NCBI GenBank assembly: GCA_963575745.1
Contig: CAUYUJ010021056.1
Location: 1 to 55,152 of the forward strand
DNA length: 55,152 nt
Direction of reading: 5' to 3'
Source: Prorocentrum cordatum
Taxonomy: Eukaryota > Sar > Dinophyceae > Prorocentrales > Prorocentraceae
The notes beneath the pieces were generated by a model. That model was not told where the DNA came from. It was given only the letters and a program-made list of their open reading frames with translations, and made no database searches. A program made the position numbers and the translations under genes. Shown here piece by piece: positions 32,040 through 42,552 of the stretch. Positions within the stretch are counted from its first letter, which is position 1. The number at the start of each line of letters is the position of its first letter.

Positions 32040-33200
32040 GATTTCACGCGCGAGGGGCGCGGGCAGATCAACCGGGAGAAGCAGCGGATAACACTGAACG
32101 CCCGTGACCTTCCCTTCCTATGGGGGGCGCGGGGGGCGGCGGAGGGGGCGCAAGTGCCGGCGAGGGCGGGCAGAATCTCTACATGGAAGATGGTCGCCTC
32201 AAGAAGTCGGTTCCCTGCAACAAGTTCTTTCGAGGCGAGTGTCCATGGTCCCGAACTCAATGGCAATGCCTGCGCCCGAAGGGAAGTGGTGGCCCCGCCG
32301 CTCCCGCGCAGGCCGCGCCTGCTCAGGCTGGCACGGATGGCGGCTGAAGCAGTGGGAAGAAACCAGAATGCAGAGAACGGAGGCGGAAAAAGGGGGGGGG
32401 GGCAGAGCTTGGCAGGGGCGAGGGGCGCCCCGCTGACCGATCCAAGGGCGGCGGCAAAGACCAGGGCCGATCGCAGATCCGCACTTGCAGCGTCAACTCC
32501 AAGAAGAATTCGCTGTGCTATGCATTCAGCCGTGGTTCCTGCCCTCTGTCGTCGGAGAGGCGTCCTCGCGAACGCAGGCAAGCTACGAGGGGAGAGAAGC
32601 TCTCTCGTGACCAGTCCGAGGCGCGCGTGGGCAAGATCGGCGAAGCTCATGCCTGCGCGCGTAGCCGGGGCCAGATGTCCGCTGCGGCGCAGCGCGCCAG
32701 GAAGAACGCTACACCCGCTCAAAACAACGACAAGGACAAGTCGAATGGGGGGCGGCAAGGCCAAGGAGAAACGACAATGCTGGAGGCGCCTGTCCGGGCA
32801 GACCTGCCCATTCGGGAGGGACTGTTGGGGCAGGGCCAACGCCTCCTGGCATCCGCGACCTGGACGGCCGGCGCCCGGTGACTGTGTCACCGGCGCCGTT
32901 CTGGAGAGGTCCAGGGCGGAAAGCTACTGCGTTGCCCCGAGGGTGGGAGTGCCGATATGCGCCGCCCCCGCAGTTTTCTGCGCTGCGCTGGATCAGGATT
33001 CCAAGCGCCGCCGCTTGGCGGGATGGCCAGCCTCGGTCGAGACTCGCCGCCTGGTCCACGTGATGGAGCGCCGTTCCACCAGCGCCCGCCGATGGATGAG
33101 ACAAAGCAATTGGCGAGAGACCGTGTCATAGTGGCTGCTTTGCTGCATCCCGAATGGGGCAAGTATGCCTGTGTCTTCGACTCGGGTGCACGTCGTGCAA
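32040..33200 (+). pseudogene. Decayed CCCH zinc-finger and protease-like region of the retroelement
   Basis: Downstream of the gag core are three spaced finger-like motifs, in differing frames: CNKFFRGECPWS (about 32216-32251), CYAFSRGSCPLS (about 32516-32551) and CWRRLSGQTCPFGRDC (about 32779-32826). This 'C-x-[FA]-x-x-G-x-C' spacing is typical of CCCH fingers after gag in algal retroelements. At about 33172-33189 the frame reads VFDSGA, like the DSGA catalytic motif of a retropepsin. No integrase or reverse transcriptase motifs were found downstream, so the element is truncated and frameshifted. Confidence 0.4.
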
Positions 33201-33620
33201 GGGGGTGAAAGAAGGGTCGATGTTGAAGCCGGTGGGGTCGTGCGATTACGGTGGAATCGTGCAGCATTGCGCATCGACCTATGTACGCCACATAAGCGTG
33301 CATGTTGCCGCTGGGCCAACGCCTAACGACGCAACGCTTCCGCCGAGCTCTTGGCGCATGAAAAGACGCTCTTCGAGCTGCGGCGTCAATCTGAGATGCG
33401 CGGGGGGCGGCGGGGCTGGGCGAAGAAGTCGACGGCCCGACGGTGACGTCAACGTATTTGGATCTTATCCAGGACGAGAGAGGACAACCGTCTACCCGCG
33501 GAGGATGCCGAGGACAAGACGTATGATGGCGCCGGAGATAATCAAGATCATGGTGCGGAGCGCCAAGTCGAGGTTATATCCGAACGGAAACCCAGGCTGA
33601 TTCCCCATCGACATATTCTC
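33201..33620 (+). other. Degenerate tail of the retroelement-like region
   Basis: A 148-codon + frame (33154-33600) and a competing frame in another register show no domain. Composition still resembles the preceding coding-like DNA, but stops are frequent. Confidence 0.3.
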
Positions 33621-33689
33621 CAATGATACCATAGAAAAGCCCCATGCATAATCTTCCTAAGCTTCTGGGGCTATGGGGCCATCCGGCTA

Positions 33690-33960
33690 TAGAGCCAGAA
33701 GGCTTTGGGACGATGGGGCTATAGGGCTATAGGGCAAAAAAGGGGGGCTAGAGGGCTTTGGGGCTACAGGGCTATAGGGCTATAAGGCTATAAGGCTGTA
33801 GGGCACTAGGGCTATAGGGCTATGGGTCTATAGAAAGGGCTATAGGGCTACGAGGCTAGAAGGCTATAGGGCTATAGGGCTACCAGGCACCCAGGATCCC
33901 GGGGCACCCGGGCACCTCCGGGCGCCCCCGGACACCCGGGCGCCCGGGCACCCGGGCCGG
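33690..33960. repeat. GGGCTATAG 9-bp array and GGGCACCCGG patch
   Basis: A run of GGGCTATAG/GGGCTATAA units (about 33690-33885), followed by GC-rich GGGCACCCGGGC-type repeats to about 33960. Non-coding. Confidence 0.85.
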
Positions 33961-34019
33961 CCGCCGAAATCGGCGGCGAACCTCACCTAAGCGTATGAAT
34001 CCGATAGGACCCCTATAGA

Positions 34020-34520
34020 GGCGAGCTCTGATTGGGAAACGAGCTTCCTCACGCACGTATGTTGAAGTATTTCTGCTTCGGAGGAGTCCCGACGCCGCCA
34101 AAGTGGGAACAGGTCTTGACGAGTGAGTACATGCAGAGACAAAGGGGGCTGGGGGAGACAGCCCACCTCGGGCTTGAGCATGCGGAGAAGGACGAGCACG
34201 GTGCCCCGCTCATGGAGGAGGACGACGACGCAGGATTGCGGGCCGTCTCCATTGAGCTGGACCGGCAGCTGGAGGAGCATCATGACTCTGGCCCTGAGCC
34301 CTTCGCAGGCAGTAAAGTGGGGCAGTGGTTTCCAGACGAACGCTGGAGTGGTCACGTGATATGGTGGGTGATGCGCTACTAGAGTTTCTTCGGCACCTGT
34401 CCCCTGAGGATGGGGCAAAGGCGCGCCGATTCCTGCGCGCCCGCCCGCTACAGCGCGGTCGAGCCGCGCTGTCTCCCGACGCCCGAGTTTGGCTTCATCC
34501 TGATGAACTTGACCTGTGAA
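34020..34520 (+). pseudogene. Coding-like fragment, acidic, unknown family
   Basis: The frame 34032-34382 (116 residues) has G/C-rich third positions and sequence such as PPKWEQVLTSEYMQRQRGLG and MEEDDDAGLRAVSIELDRQL. A frame change near 34340 continues as GDALLEFLRHLSPEDGAKAR to about 34519. It looks like a former protein-coding segment with one frameshift. No domain recognised. Confidence 0.35.
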
Positions 34521-35156
34521 CTGCGCGCGCTCGCATGGTATTTGGGGATGGATGGACGTGGAAGAAGGTGGGCGAGTTCTCTCGCTCATGTTCACCTAGC
34601 TATGCGTATCGCTGCTCATGTCCGCAGTGCAGGAGCATGGGTCGTGGCGTCCGTCATTGTAAAGATGCTGGGCGACGTAGGTTATGACAGGGTGTGGTCA
34701 CGCTTTATGCCTGCTCGTGCTCAACTACCACGCCATGCTGTCCAGATCCTTGGCGTGAACATGACGACCGCCGATGAGGGTCCCGCTGCTGCGCCAGAGC
34801 CCTGGGGCGAAAGTTTCGGGCGCAAACCACCTGGCGTCGACTATGTCGGCAGGGGCGCACCTATGATGGCGCCCATGGCGAGAGTGCCACTGCTGTTTCT
34901 CGCTTGCAAGGGCCACTCAGTTCGAGTTGTTGATCCGAAACGCATGCGCGGCAGATGTGACGCGGCAGAGAGGTGCTCACGCCAGGCAAAGGTCATTCCA
35001 TTGGACGATGCCTCGGTGCGAAGGTCTATGACCGGGCCTGTCGAGCCTCCGCAAAAGGGACCTCCAGGGCGCGCGGCAGTGCCGTTTCCTGACCTGCCTG
35101 CCGACTCGGTTTGGACCGTACCTTACCCCAGAGGGCCCAGTCGTCAGAGATCATGA
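34521..35156 (+). pseudogene. Coding-like fragment, unknown
   Basis: An open + frame runs 34410-35156 (248 residues) with moderate coding character (GVNMTTADEGPAAAPEPWGE, PLDDASVRRSMTGPVEPPQK). A competing frame near 34545-34665 contains CSCPQCRSMGRGVRHC, so frame assignment is uncertain. It may be a continuation of the preceding broken gene. Confidence 0.25.
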
Positions 35157-35260
35157 GCCGGGGGTTTCCTTGGTGGAGTAGTTAAGCTAGTACGGATAGC
35201 GCAGTAAGGTCAATGCAGTGAAATGCATGGGCAGCTGCCGACGTGGCTTAGACCTAGGGG

Positions 35261-36370
35261 ATGGGCGTGAGCTGTGGCTGGCCAAGCATTGGATGCCGGT
35301 GTTTTCGGTTTGGAAGATCCGTATTCGCTCTCGGAGTCGGATTGCTCACTTTCGAGCCTCGCATCTTCAAGAATCAGGACATCTGGATTCAACGGGATGG
35401 CTCCCTGGCGACTACTTTCTGGCCCAAATTGAGCGATATTCATCATATCATGCGTCTTATCGTATCGGTGATACAGCGAATTCGGATATCGTGGACTTTG
35501 GTTAATGACCGACGGTGCACTGCGATCAAGGAGTACCCTGATTCCGACACGGCATGCACAGACTGGATCAAACAGTACGAAGTTCTGGATATGATATCTG
35601 GTTCTGCTGATGATGATGCTGAGGATGATGTGCGCGCTTCCGCTGCGAAGAAGACTGCACTCTGCGCGCATAATGTCTGGAATGACGGCTATCTTCTGTG
35701 CAGCAGCGATTGCCGTAATCGGCTGGGTGCACCGAGATGCCCCATTTGCAGGGCACCTGTTCAGTGCGGCACCTCTATCACTGACCCTGCCATGATGTGG
35801 CCGAGGATCGACTACCGAGAAATCGGTCTGGCCAAGCGCGATCTAGAGGGCGATGCCTCCAATCCTACGGCGCAGAGTACAGGGGGGAAATGGACGGGCT
35901 ACGATGCGGACTGCGTGCAGGCACGAGCGCAGAACGGGCGGGAAGACGCCGCCGACGAAGGCATCGGCGCTGGAAGAAATCATGCGCTGCAAAGAGAGTT
36001 CGCGCTGCACAGCAACATAATGGCGGTCTTTGCCTGGCTGCCAACGTGCCCGGATGACGAGCTACCCGAGCGGCAGAACCCCTACATGCAGGAGAAGGCC
36101 AAGAAGCTGGCTCACCGGTGGATGCATTTCCAGAACAGACATCTGAATGCGCCTGCGACTGGTAAGAGCGTTGTCGTTCCTCCGCGGATGTGGTGGTCGT
36201 GCGTTAGCAGGGGGGGGGGGCTGAATGGGGGCGGCTATGCCATTTCAGAACCTTTTGACAGGGGAAATGTCATCCGGGGGACCGCCATCGCGAAGAGCCC
36301 AGTATTGGATGGTCCGCGTGGTGCAGAGAGTCCTCGCGGAGTGCTGAAGTCGAACCGCTCAGTAACTTGA
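35261..36370 (+). CDS. 369-residue ORF with RING-like Cys patch, probably degraded
   Basis: An uninterrupted + frame. Residues around 135-170 read LCAHNVWNDGYLLCSSDCRN followed by RCPICRAPVQCG. The RCPICRAPV end is typical of the last Cys pair of a RING finger, but the first zinc site is incomplete. An acidic block precedes it and a basic/Trp-containing region follows (MQEKAKKLAHRWMHFQNRHL). There is no convincing start: the first residues look like read-through of non-coding DNA, and minus-strand frames overlap. It may be an exon or a degraded protein. If it was functional, ubiquitin-ligase-type zinc binding is only a guess. Confidence 0.3.
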   Translation: MGVSCGWPSIGCRCFRFGRSVFALGVGLLTFEPRIFKNQDIWIQRDGSLATTFWPKLSDIHHIMRLIVSVIQRIRISWTLVNDRRCTAIKEYPDSDTACTDWIKQYEVLDMISGSADDDAEDDVRASAAKKTALCAHNVWNDGYLLCSSDCRNRLGAPRCPICRAPVQCGTSITDPAMMWPRIDYREIGLAKRDLEGDASNPTAQSTGGKWTGYDADCVQARAQNGREDAADEGIGAGRNHALQREFALHSNIMAVFAWLPTCPDDELPERQNPYMQEKAKKLAHRWMHFQNRHLNAPATGKSVVVPPRMWWSCVSRGGGLNGGGYAISEPFDRGNVIRGTAIAKSPVLDGPRGAESPRGVLKSNRSVT

Positions 36371-37260
36371 AAGCTGCCATGGAACAGGAAATGGTGGATC
36401 TCTGGCGGCCAGTGGAATTTCTGCGAGCTTAGCGGCCGCCAGTTCGCGGAGCGAGGGCCCGGGTGTCGCCTGACTATGTCGGGGCAGGTGCCTCCCCATC
36501 GGGCGCAGTCTGCCAATGGAGAAAAATGTCCGAACTCTGTGTGGACCGAGGGCCGCCCCACGGCGACAATAATGTCGGACGACTCCGAAGGCAAGGGCAG
36601 GGCGACCGAGCATGACGGCAAGGGAGCTAGGAGGCCAAGCAGTCGCGCGCCAGATGATCGACGGGAGTCCAGGAGACGCCGAGCTGAGTGCCCGACGCAG
36701 TGGGACACGTGCCCACGCGCGTGGGTTGCTTCTTCGAGCTCCGCCGCGGCCGCGGGGCCGCCAGCTGCGGGGGACCTCTGGCTGGGCGCGCCCTGGCACT
36801 TCGCGGCCGGCAGCTGCGGTGCCGCGCGGGCGCTGCCCTTCCAGGGTGCGCGTGCACCGACAGCGAGCAGCAGAATGCGGATTCCTCTCCCCATGGCAAG
36901 CGAACGCCCAGGACTGGTGGTCGTCTTGGAGCTGGAGCTCAGGAAATTGGCGAGGTGACAGCGACTGGAGCCGCGACGACTACAGCTGGGGTTGAGAGGA
37001 AGAGAACGAGGGACACCTGCGGCTATGTCACAGTTGTCTTCTCAAGGCAATCAATGGCGGTTCAAGTGCGTCCAGGACGGATGAGGTGTGCCGCCTGGCA
37101 CTGCTGTGTTATGCACAGAGTGTCCCAGAACGCTGTGGGCCAGGCAGCGGGCGTGCTGCTTGCCGCGCGCGGCGCGACGGGCCGCTTTATAATAACATTT
37201 GGGGCCTTGACGAACCGTTGACGTCCGTCCGCGCGAGTGGAGCTCGCCGGGGAGGCCGCG
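36371..37260 (+). pseudogene. Coding-like fragments with Trp/Ser/Asp-rich tail
   Basis: The frame 36612-36995 ends in NAQDWWSSWSWSSGNWRGDS...DDYSWG and a stop, an unusual Trp/Ser/Asp-rich C-terminus. The next frame, about 37024-37140, reads SQGNQWRFKCVQDG, stop, GVPPGTAVLCTECP, another Cys pair pattern interrupted by a stop. Both are probably remnants of the same decayed gene group. No family assigned. Confidence 0.3.
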
Positions 37261-37267
37261 GGGGGAG

Positions 37268-37881
37268 ATGATTTAGTCGCACCCCTGCCATGCCTCAGCC
37301 TCATTTGCTCAACGTTACTGCATTTATTCTGGCTGTGGTCGCAAGAACGTGCGTCGGCCCGCCCGCCCGCGCGTCCGCCGGCTGGCTGGCCCTCCTCTGA
37401 GTGCCGTGACCCTAACCTTAGCTTGACAGCGCAGTGCATCGCCGCGCCATGGCCACAAGGAGTGCGTCACCGATACAGTTAATCATGATAGTAAGGATGG
37501 GGCAACTTGCCAAGGTTACCCTTGCATCCTTGCCTCTTCGATATTCGGCATCCTTCGGCATTCTGCTGCGCTCCGCACGGAAAACGTCAACATGGCGTTC
37601 AAAGGCCTTTGCGCCATTACCGCACATCCATGTGTAGATCGCTTGGATCTGAATTTGAAATTAGTACAAGAAGAAGATCTCAGACAGCGTTGACTCTAAA
37701 TCAACTTGACGACTCAAATCAAGGCACCAGAGGAATCAAGCATGCTTAAAATCCGCAGCGCAGCAAGCAAACAAGCGTGCAAGCAGGCGCGCAAGCAAGC
37801 AAGCAAGCAATCCAGCTAGCAAACCAGCAGGCAAACGCTAACACAAGCAAGCAAACCGGCGAGCGAGCGAGCGATCGAGCC

Positions 37882-37922
<41 letters not shown>

Positions 37923-38200
37923 ACAAGAGCGCAAGCAAGCAAGCAAACAAGCGCGCCAGCAAGCAAGCCTTTGAAATGGGGGGGGATGCCATTGGAATAA
38001 GGGGGGTGCCATTGGAAATAAAGGGATGCACCATTGGAAAACAGGGGTGTCCCAAATCTGACTTACTTATGATGAGCTAGGACTCCTATAGGATAGGGCA
38101 GTCCTTTCTGGAGAATCGCCACGAAAAAAAACAACTACACGCTTTGCCGTTTAATTGGGCTGCGAAAGCTCCGTTCTTGACGGAGACCTGGCACAACATC
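37268..38200 (+). pseudogene. Gene-like unit copy 2, interrupted
   Basis: 37268-37480 matches the upstream block and ATG of copy 1 (GCCATGGCCACAAGGAGT at 37446). The next matching piece, 37638-37678 (RLDLNLKLVQEE in frame), follows ~158 unmatched bases that end GTGTAG. The third piece, 38117-38198 (KKQLHALPFNWAAKAPF), follows ~437 unmatched bases that end CTGGAG. Read against copy 1, the gaps look like two introns or insertions, and the second contains an AAGC array. After 38200 the unit runs into a GAT microsatellite, so it is truncated. Confidence 0.45.
37758..38100 (+). repeat. Dispersed AAGC repeat R4, copy 1 (within possible intron)
   Basis: An (AAGC)n-rich array (about 37758-37975), then GCCATTGGAAATAAAGGGAT-type units, then ACTTATGATGAGCTAGGACT and CCTATAGG. 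All three parts recur in the same order in inverted orientation at 45215-45590 and in direct orientation at 45660-46020. Confidence 0.8.
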
Positions 38201-39531
38201 CATGATGATGACGAGGATGATGAGGGCGACGATGCTGATGATGCTGATGTTGGTGATGGTGATGGTGATGCGTGATGCTGCTGCTGATGCTTTGGTGCCG
38301 ATCGTGATGATGTCAATGACGATGAGAAGTCGACGATGGTCATGACGACGGGTCGGAGTCGGATGATTATGATGGTGGTGCTGATGATGCGGATGATGAG
38401 GAGGACGAAGCTACTGATAATGATGATGCATGATGCAGCTCTGGATGTTTCTGATGAGCGTGATGTTGATGCTGACAATGGTGATGGTCTTGTTGCTGCT
38501 GATGATGATGGCACGTCGGAGTCGGATTGTGCTGACAATTGTCGTGATAATGATGAGGATGGTTCGGGGGACGATGGTGACGATGATGGTGATCCTCATG
38601 ATGATGGTGGTAGTGGTCTTGATTCTGCTTGTGATGATGGTGCTGATGTGGAAGTGGATGATGAGTATGAAAATGATGCTGATGATGATGCTGCTGATGC
38701 TAATGATGGTGATGGTGATGGTGCGGCGGATGATGATGATGAATCTGTTGATGGTGGTGGTGGTGGCGATGATGCTGCTGCTGATGATGAACATGGCCAT
38801 GAGGCTGATGATGCTGTCGATGAGGACAATAGGATGCTGATGATTGTGATGGTGATGCTGATGATGATGGGTATGATGCTGATACTGGCGATGGTGATTA
38901 CGAGGATGAGACTGATGATGCTGATGCTGATGATGATGCCCATGCTGATGCTGATGGCGATGGCGGTGATGATGATGGTGACGATGGTGCTGATAGTGAG
39001 GGTGTGAAGAAGATTGTGATAATGGTAATGGTGATGTTGAGGATGCTGGCCAGGATGGGGATCATAATGCGGATGATGGTGGTGATCATGGTGCTGATGG
39101 TAATGATGGTGGTATTCGTAATGATGATCGATGATATAGAGGACGCTGCTGCTGATGATGGTGGTGATGATGACTATGTCGCCGATGAGTATATCTATGA
39201 TGCTGATGATTGTTATGATGATGCTTATGATCATGACGATGGTATTGCTGTTGCTGCTGGGGGCGATGCCGATGCTGCTGCTGCTGATGGTGAGGATGAT
39301 GGTGGGGAGAAATATTACCATGAAGATGAACATGCATACGATGTTGTTGGCGATTGTGTTAATACCGATGATTCAGATGATGATGATGATGATGGTGGTG
39401 ATGACGATACTGATATCACTGATGATGATTATGATGATGCTGATGATGAATATGAGGATGATGCTGCTGCTGATGATGATGGTGGTGATGGTGGTGATGG
39501 TGACGGCGATGATGATGATGCTGCTGATGCG

Positions 39532-39595
<64 letters not shown>

Positions 39596-39670
39596 ATGAT
39601 GATGATGCTGGTAGTGATGACGACGACTAGGATGATGGTATCGATGATGCTGATGATGATTGTGATGACC
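38200..39670. repeat. GAT microsatellite, 1.5 kb, heavily interrupted
   Basis: GAT triplets with GCT, GGT, GAC and TAT variants. Open frames of 100-290 codons on both strands are low-complexity (Asp/Ala, Met, Ile/Ser, His). Interruptions are frequent enough to suggest an old array. Confidence 0.9.
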
Positions 39671-40520
39671 TTTACGACGAGGAGGAGGAGGATGACGAGG
39701 AGGAGGTTTACTCGCTTACGACCTTGCTGTGCTGTCCACAGGGCCCACATTGCCACGGCTGGATCTGCCTCGAATTTCTTGGCAGAGTTCGCCCCACGGG
39801 TGGTCGGAGGGTCGACTTTGAGGGGGCAGATTGATAAAGGACCAGGAAGAGAAAGAGACGGAGGCGAAGCTGAGGGTGAGGATGAGGAGGTGACGGAGGA
39901 GGTGGATGAGGACAGGGGGGGGGGTAGGTGTTCGAGGACTAATCGACTGGTTACCAGACTTTCGGCAGTTGTCGCTGGTTTTCAGCTGTCCTGGTGTGGT
40001 TCATGGAGGTTTCGACGAGGATTTTATGGAGTGTGAGGAGGACGGGAGTGGGTGGGGGTGAGGGGGAGAATGAGGAGGAGGATGAGGAGGATGAGGAGCA
40101 GGAGGAGTGGGATGAGGAGGAGGATGAGGAGGAGGAGGAGGAGGAGGACGGAACGAGAGCAGGAGATAATCGTTGCAGATGTACAGTGCGGAATCGCTGC
40201 GGAGGAGGAGGAGGAGGAGGAGGAGGAGGAGGGGAGGAGGAGGAGGACGAGGAGGTGGAGGAGGAGGAGGAGGAGGTGGAAAAGGAGGAGGAGGACGAGC
40301 AGGAGGAGGAGGAGGAGGTCCAGGAGGAGCAGGAGGAGCAGGAGGAGCAGGAGGGGGAGGAGAAGGCGGAGGAGAAGGCGGAGGGGAAGGAGGAGAAGGA
40401 GGTGGAGGGGGAGGAGGCGGAGCAGGAGGAGGAGGAGGAGGAGGAGGAGGAGGAGGAGACGGAGGAGGAGGAGGAGGACCAGAGGAACAGGAGGAACAGA
40501 AGGACATGGAGGAAGAGGAG
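39671..40520. repeat. GGA/GAGGAG purine tract
   Basis: A purine-rich + strand, mostly GGA/GAG, with a denser core at about 40060-40500. A short non-repetitive island is at 39705-39850. Frames encode poly-Glu, Arg or Gly and are not credible genes. Confidence 0.9.
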
Positions 40521-40629
40521 TGGGGGGAGGGACTGGACAGGATCGTCTGTTTCGGGCGTGGTGGCATTGTGGTCAAGCTCCAAGGCCAGGAGTGTCGCCT
40601 CGAAGGCGCTGAAGGTTCGCATGGAGACA

Positions 40630-41045
40630 ATTGTGCCTCCTCCTCCTCTTCCTTTCTTGTTCTATCAGCTTCTCCCTGGTCGTGCTCTTCCGCCCCCCGC
40701 TTTCGTGTTCTTCTGCTTCTCCGCCTCCCCTACCTCCCCATCCTTGACCGACGACATTCATTGCGTCTCTTGCTCCTGCGTCTCCTGCTCATTATTGCGT
40801 CCCCTTTCGTGCCTCATCCCTCCCATGTGCATAAGTTTCTCCTCGTCCCCCCTGGCCCCTCCTTCCCCTCTTCTTTCCCTTTCCCCTTCCCCGTCTCCCT
40901 CCCCCTGCTTTTGTCCTCCCCCCTCCCCGGGCTCCCTCTCCCTCTCCCTCTCCCTCTCCTTTTCCTTGCCCTGTCCCTGCCCCTACCCCTGTCCCTGTCC
41001 CTCCCCCTTTTCCATCTCCCACTTCCTCTCCCTCTTTTTCTTTAA
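40630..41045. repeat. TCC/CCT pyrimidine tract
   Basis: Strand composition switches from purine to pyrimidine at about 40600. This tract (CTCCCTCT, CCCTGTCC units) is roughly the complement of the preceding one, so imperfect folding or mirror structures are possible. Confidence 0.85.
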
Positions 41046-41700
41046 TCGTTTCGCTCATTCCGCCCGCCGAGTGGCCGTTGGCAGTGTTGGCTGGCCGAGT
41101 GGTCGTTGGCAGTGCGGAGCTGCAGGGTCGGCGTGTGTGTCTGTTAGACATTGTTTTTGGCATGTCTGGGGTTGAAGCAGCTCTCGTGGAGCAGCCGCGG
41201 GGCGGTCGCTTGGACATTGTGGAGAAGATGTCGGAGGTTCGTTGGTTTCTTACGTGGTTTCTGGTTGCTTGCCGCCCTGTGGGGCTTCTGGTGTTTCGTG
41301 GGGGCTTCTTGCCCGCGGAAGCTCGCTTGGGGGCCGTTCGAGTGGAAGGATGAGAGATTTGATGCGATGAAGGAACCGTCGTGTCGGAGGGTGGCGGGCT
41401 TTGAATGGGAACAACAGCTCTCATATTGTCCTGATGCCGGTTGTCATTCCAATCGCAGGATGCAGGAACAGCTTTGGTGGTTATTTCCCCTTCTATCATC
41501 TTCTCCCGGATTGTGTTCCCTGGTGTGTAGTTGTGTGTGTGTGTGTGTGTGTGTGTGGGGTAGTTCAGCACTGGGTTGCGAGACAGGTTTAAGCAAGCGT
41601 GCCATTCCTGACTGTGTGCTCGTGAGGCTCGCGGTGCGTTTTCCTCCTCATTGTCTTTTCTTTCTTACCCTTTTGGATCCCATCTCATCTGCCCGGTTTC
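41046..41700. other. Spacer with (GT)n
   Basis: Contains a GTTGGCAGTG-type short repeat near 41080-41130 and a (GT)n run at about 41528-41558. No supported gene. Confidence 0.5.
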
Positions 41701-42310
41701 CTCGGAGTGCTGTCGTGAGCTCCTGGAGGGCAGTGCGCGGGGAGCTCTTGGGAGTTCTCCGAGGCCTTCGGGGACGTCTTAACATGGAGCCTTTTTGGGG
41801 CTCTTTGGGGCCTCTTAGCGGCCTCCTGATCGCCTGTTGGGGGCTTCTGGGGGCCTCTTAGGGACCTCTGGGGACCGTGTGCGGGCTCCTTCTGGCCGAG
41901 GACTCGGAATGTTGTTTCGTGTTCCCCAACTGGGGCCTCTCTTGGGGCGTTCTTGGCGCCTTCTTGGGCCGTCTTCGAGTCGTCTTGGGCGGTCCTGGAA
42001 CCCTCTTGGACCGTCTTGGGGCTCTCTTCGGGTTCTCTTGGACCCTCTTGGGGTGATCTTGGGGACTTTTTGGGCCGTCTTGAGGCGTCGGGAAGCCGAA
42101 AAGGGGGGAGCGGCCAAATTTGTCCAAAGCCCAGGGAAGACCACTGCATTTTACCTCTTGTGGCCCTCTTGGGAGTGCCTTTGGAGGCCTCCTGGGGCGT
42201 CTGGGGGCAATCTTGGGCATCTTGGAGCGATATTGTGGCATCTCGGAACCCTCTTGTCCTATCTTGGGGGCCTCTTGGCCCTTCTTGGGGCCCTCTGGAG
42301 GGCTTCGAGG
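41701..42310. repeat. CTTGGGGGCCTC-family repeat, diverged copy
   Basis: Runs of CTTGGGGCCTCTTGG with the CGTCGGGAAGCCGAAAAG block at about 42087, homologous to the 403-415-bp repeat at 19696-20688. Minus-strand frames rich in Arg/Pro/Gly/Lys are shadows. Confidence 0.7.
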
Positions 42311-42552
42311 GCGGCGCCCGGGAGAAAAGCTGTTTCTGACCCGACCCGGCCTGGGACCTCCCGGGGTATTCTTCGTCCGCGGACCTCCCGGGGGCCGCTC
42401 CGCGCGCGCGACGTAGGAATGCTGTGCGCAGTTGCCAGAGATCTCTGCACCTCTGGCCCGTAGGAATGCTCTGCGAATTCTCTCCCCCTCCTCCCCGCGA
42501 TGGTAGTCGTCTCTGCCTTCCTTCCTTCCTCCTCTTCTTTCCCCGCTCATCC

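Noticed and set aside
35210-35671. Minus-strand 153-residue frame with an acidic Ser-rich part
   Set aside because: It overlaps the + frame with the RING-like patch, has no domain, and its plausible part is short. Kept only as a doubt about strand at 35261-36370.
28338-37480. Direct repeats at 28338 and 37268 as LTRs of one 9-kb retrotransposon
   Set aside because: Homology continues past the first copy into coding-like sequence and reappears after the second copy in pieces. There are no TG...CA ends or primer-binding site, and identity is low.
39994-41175. 393-residue frame across GGA and TCC tracts
   Set aside because: Poly-Glu turning into Ser/Pro low complexity; it follows strand composition only.
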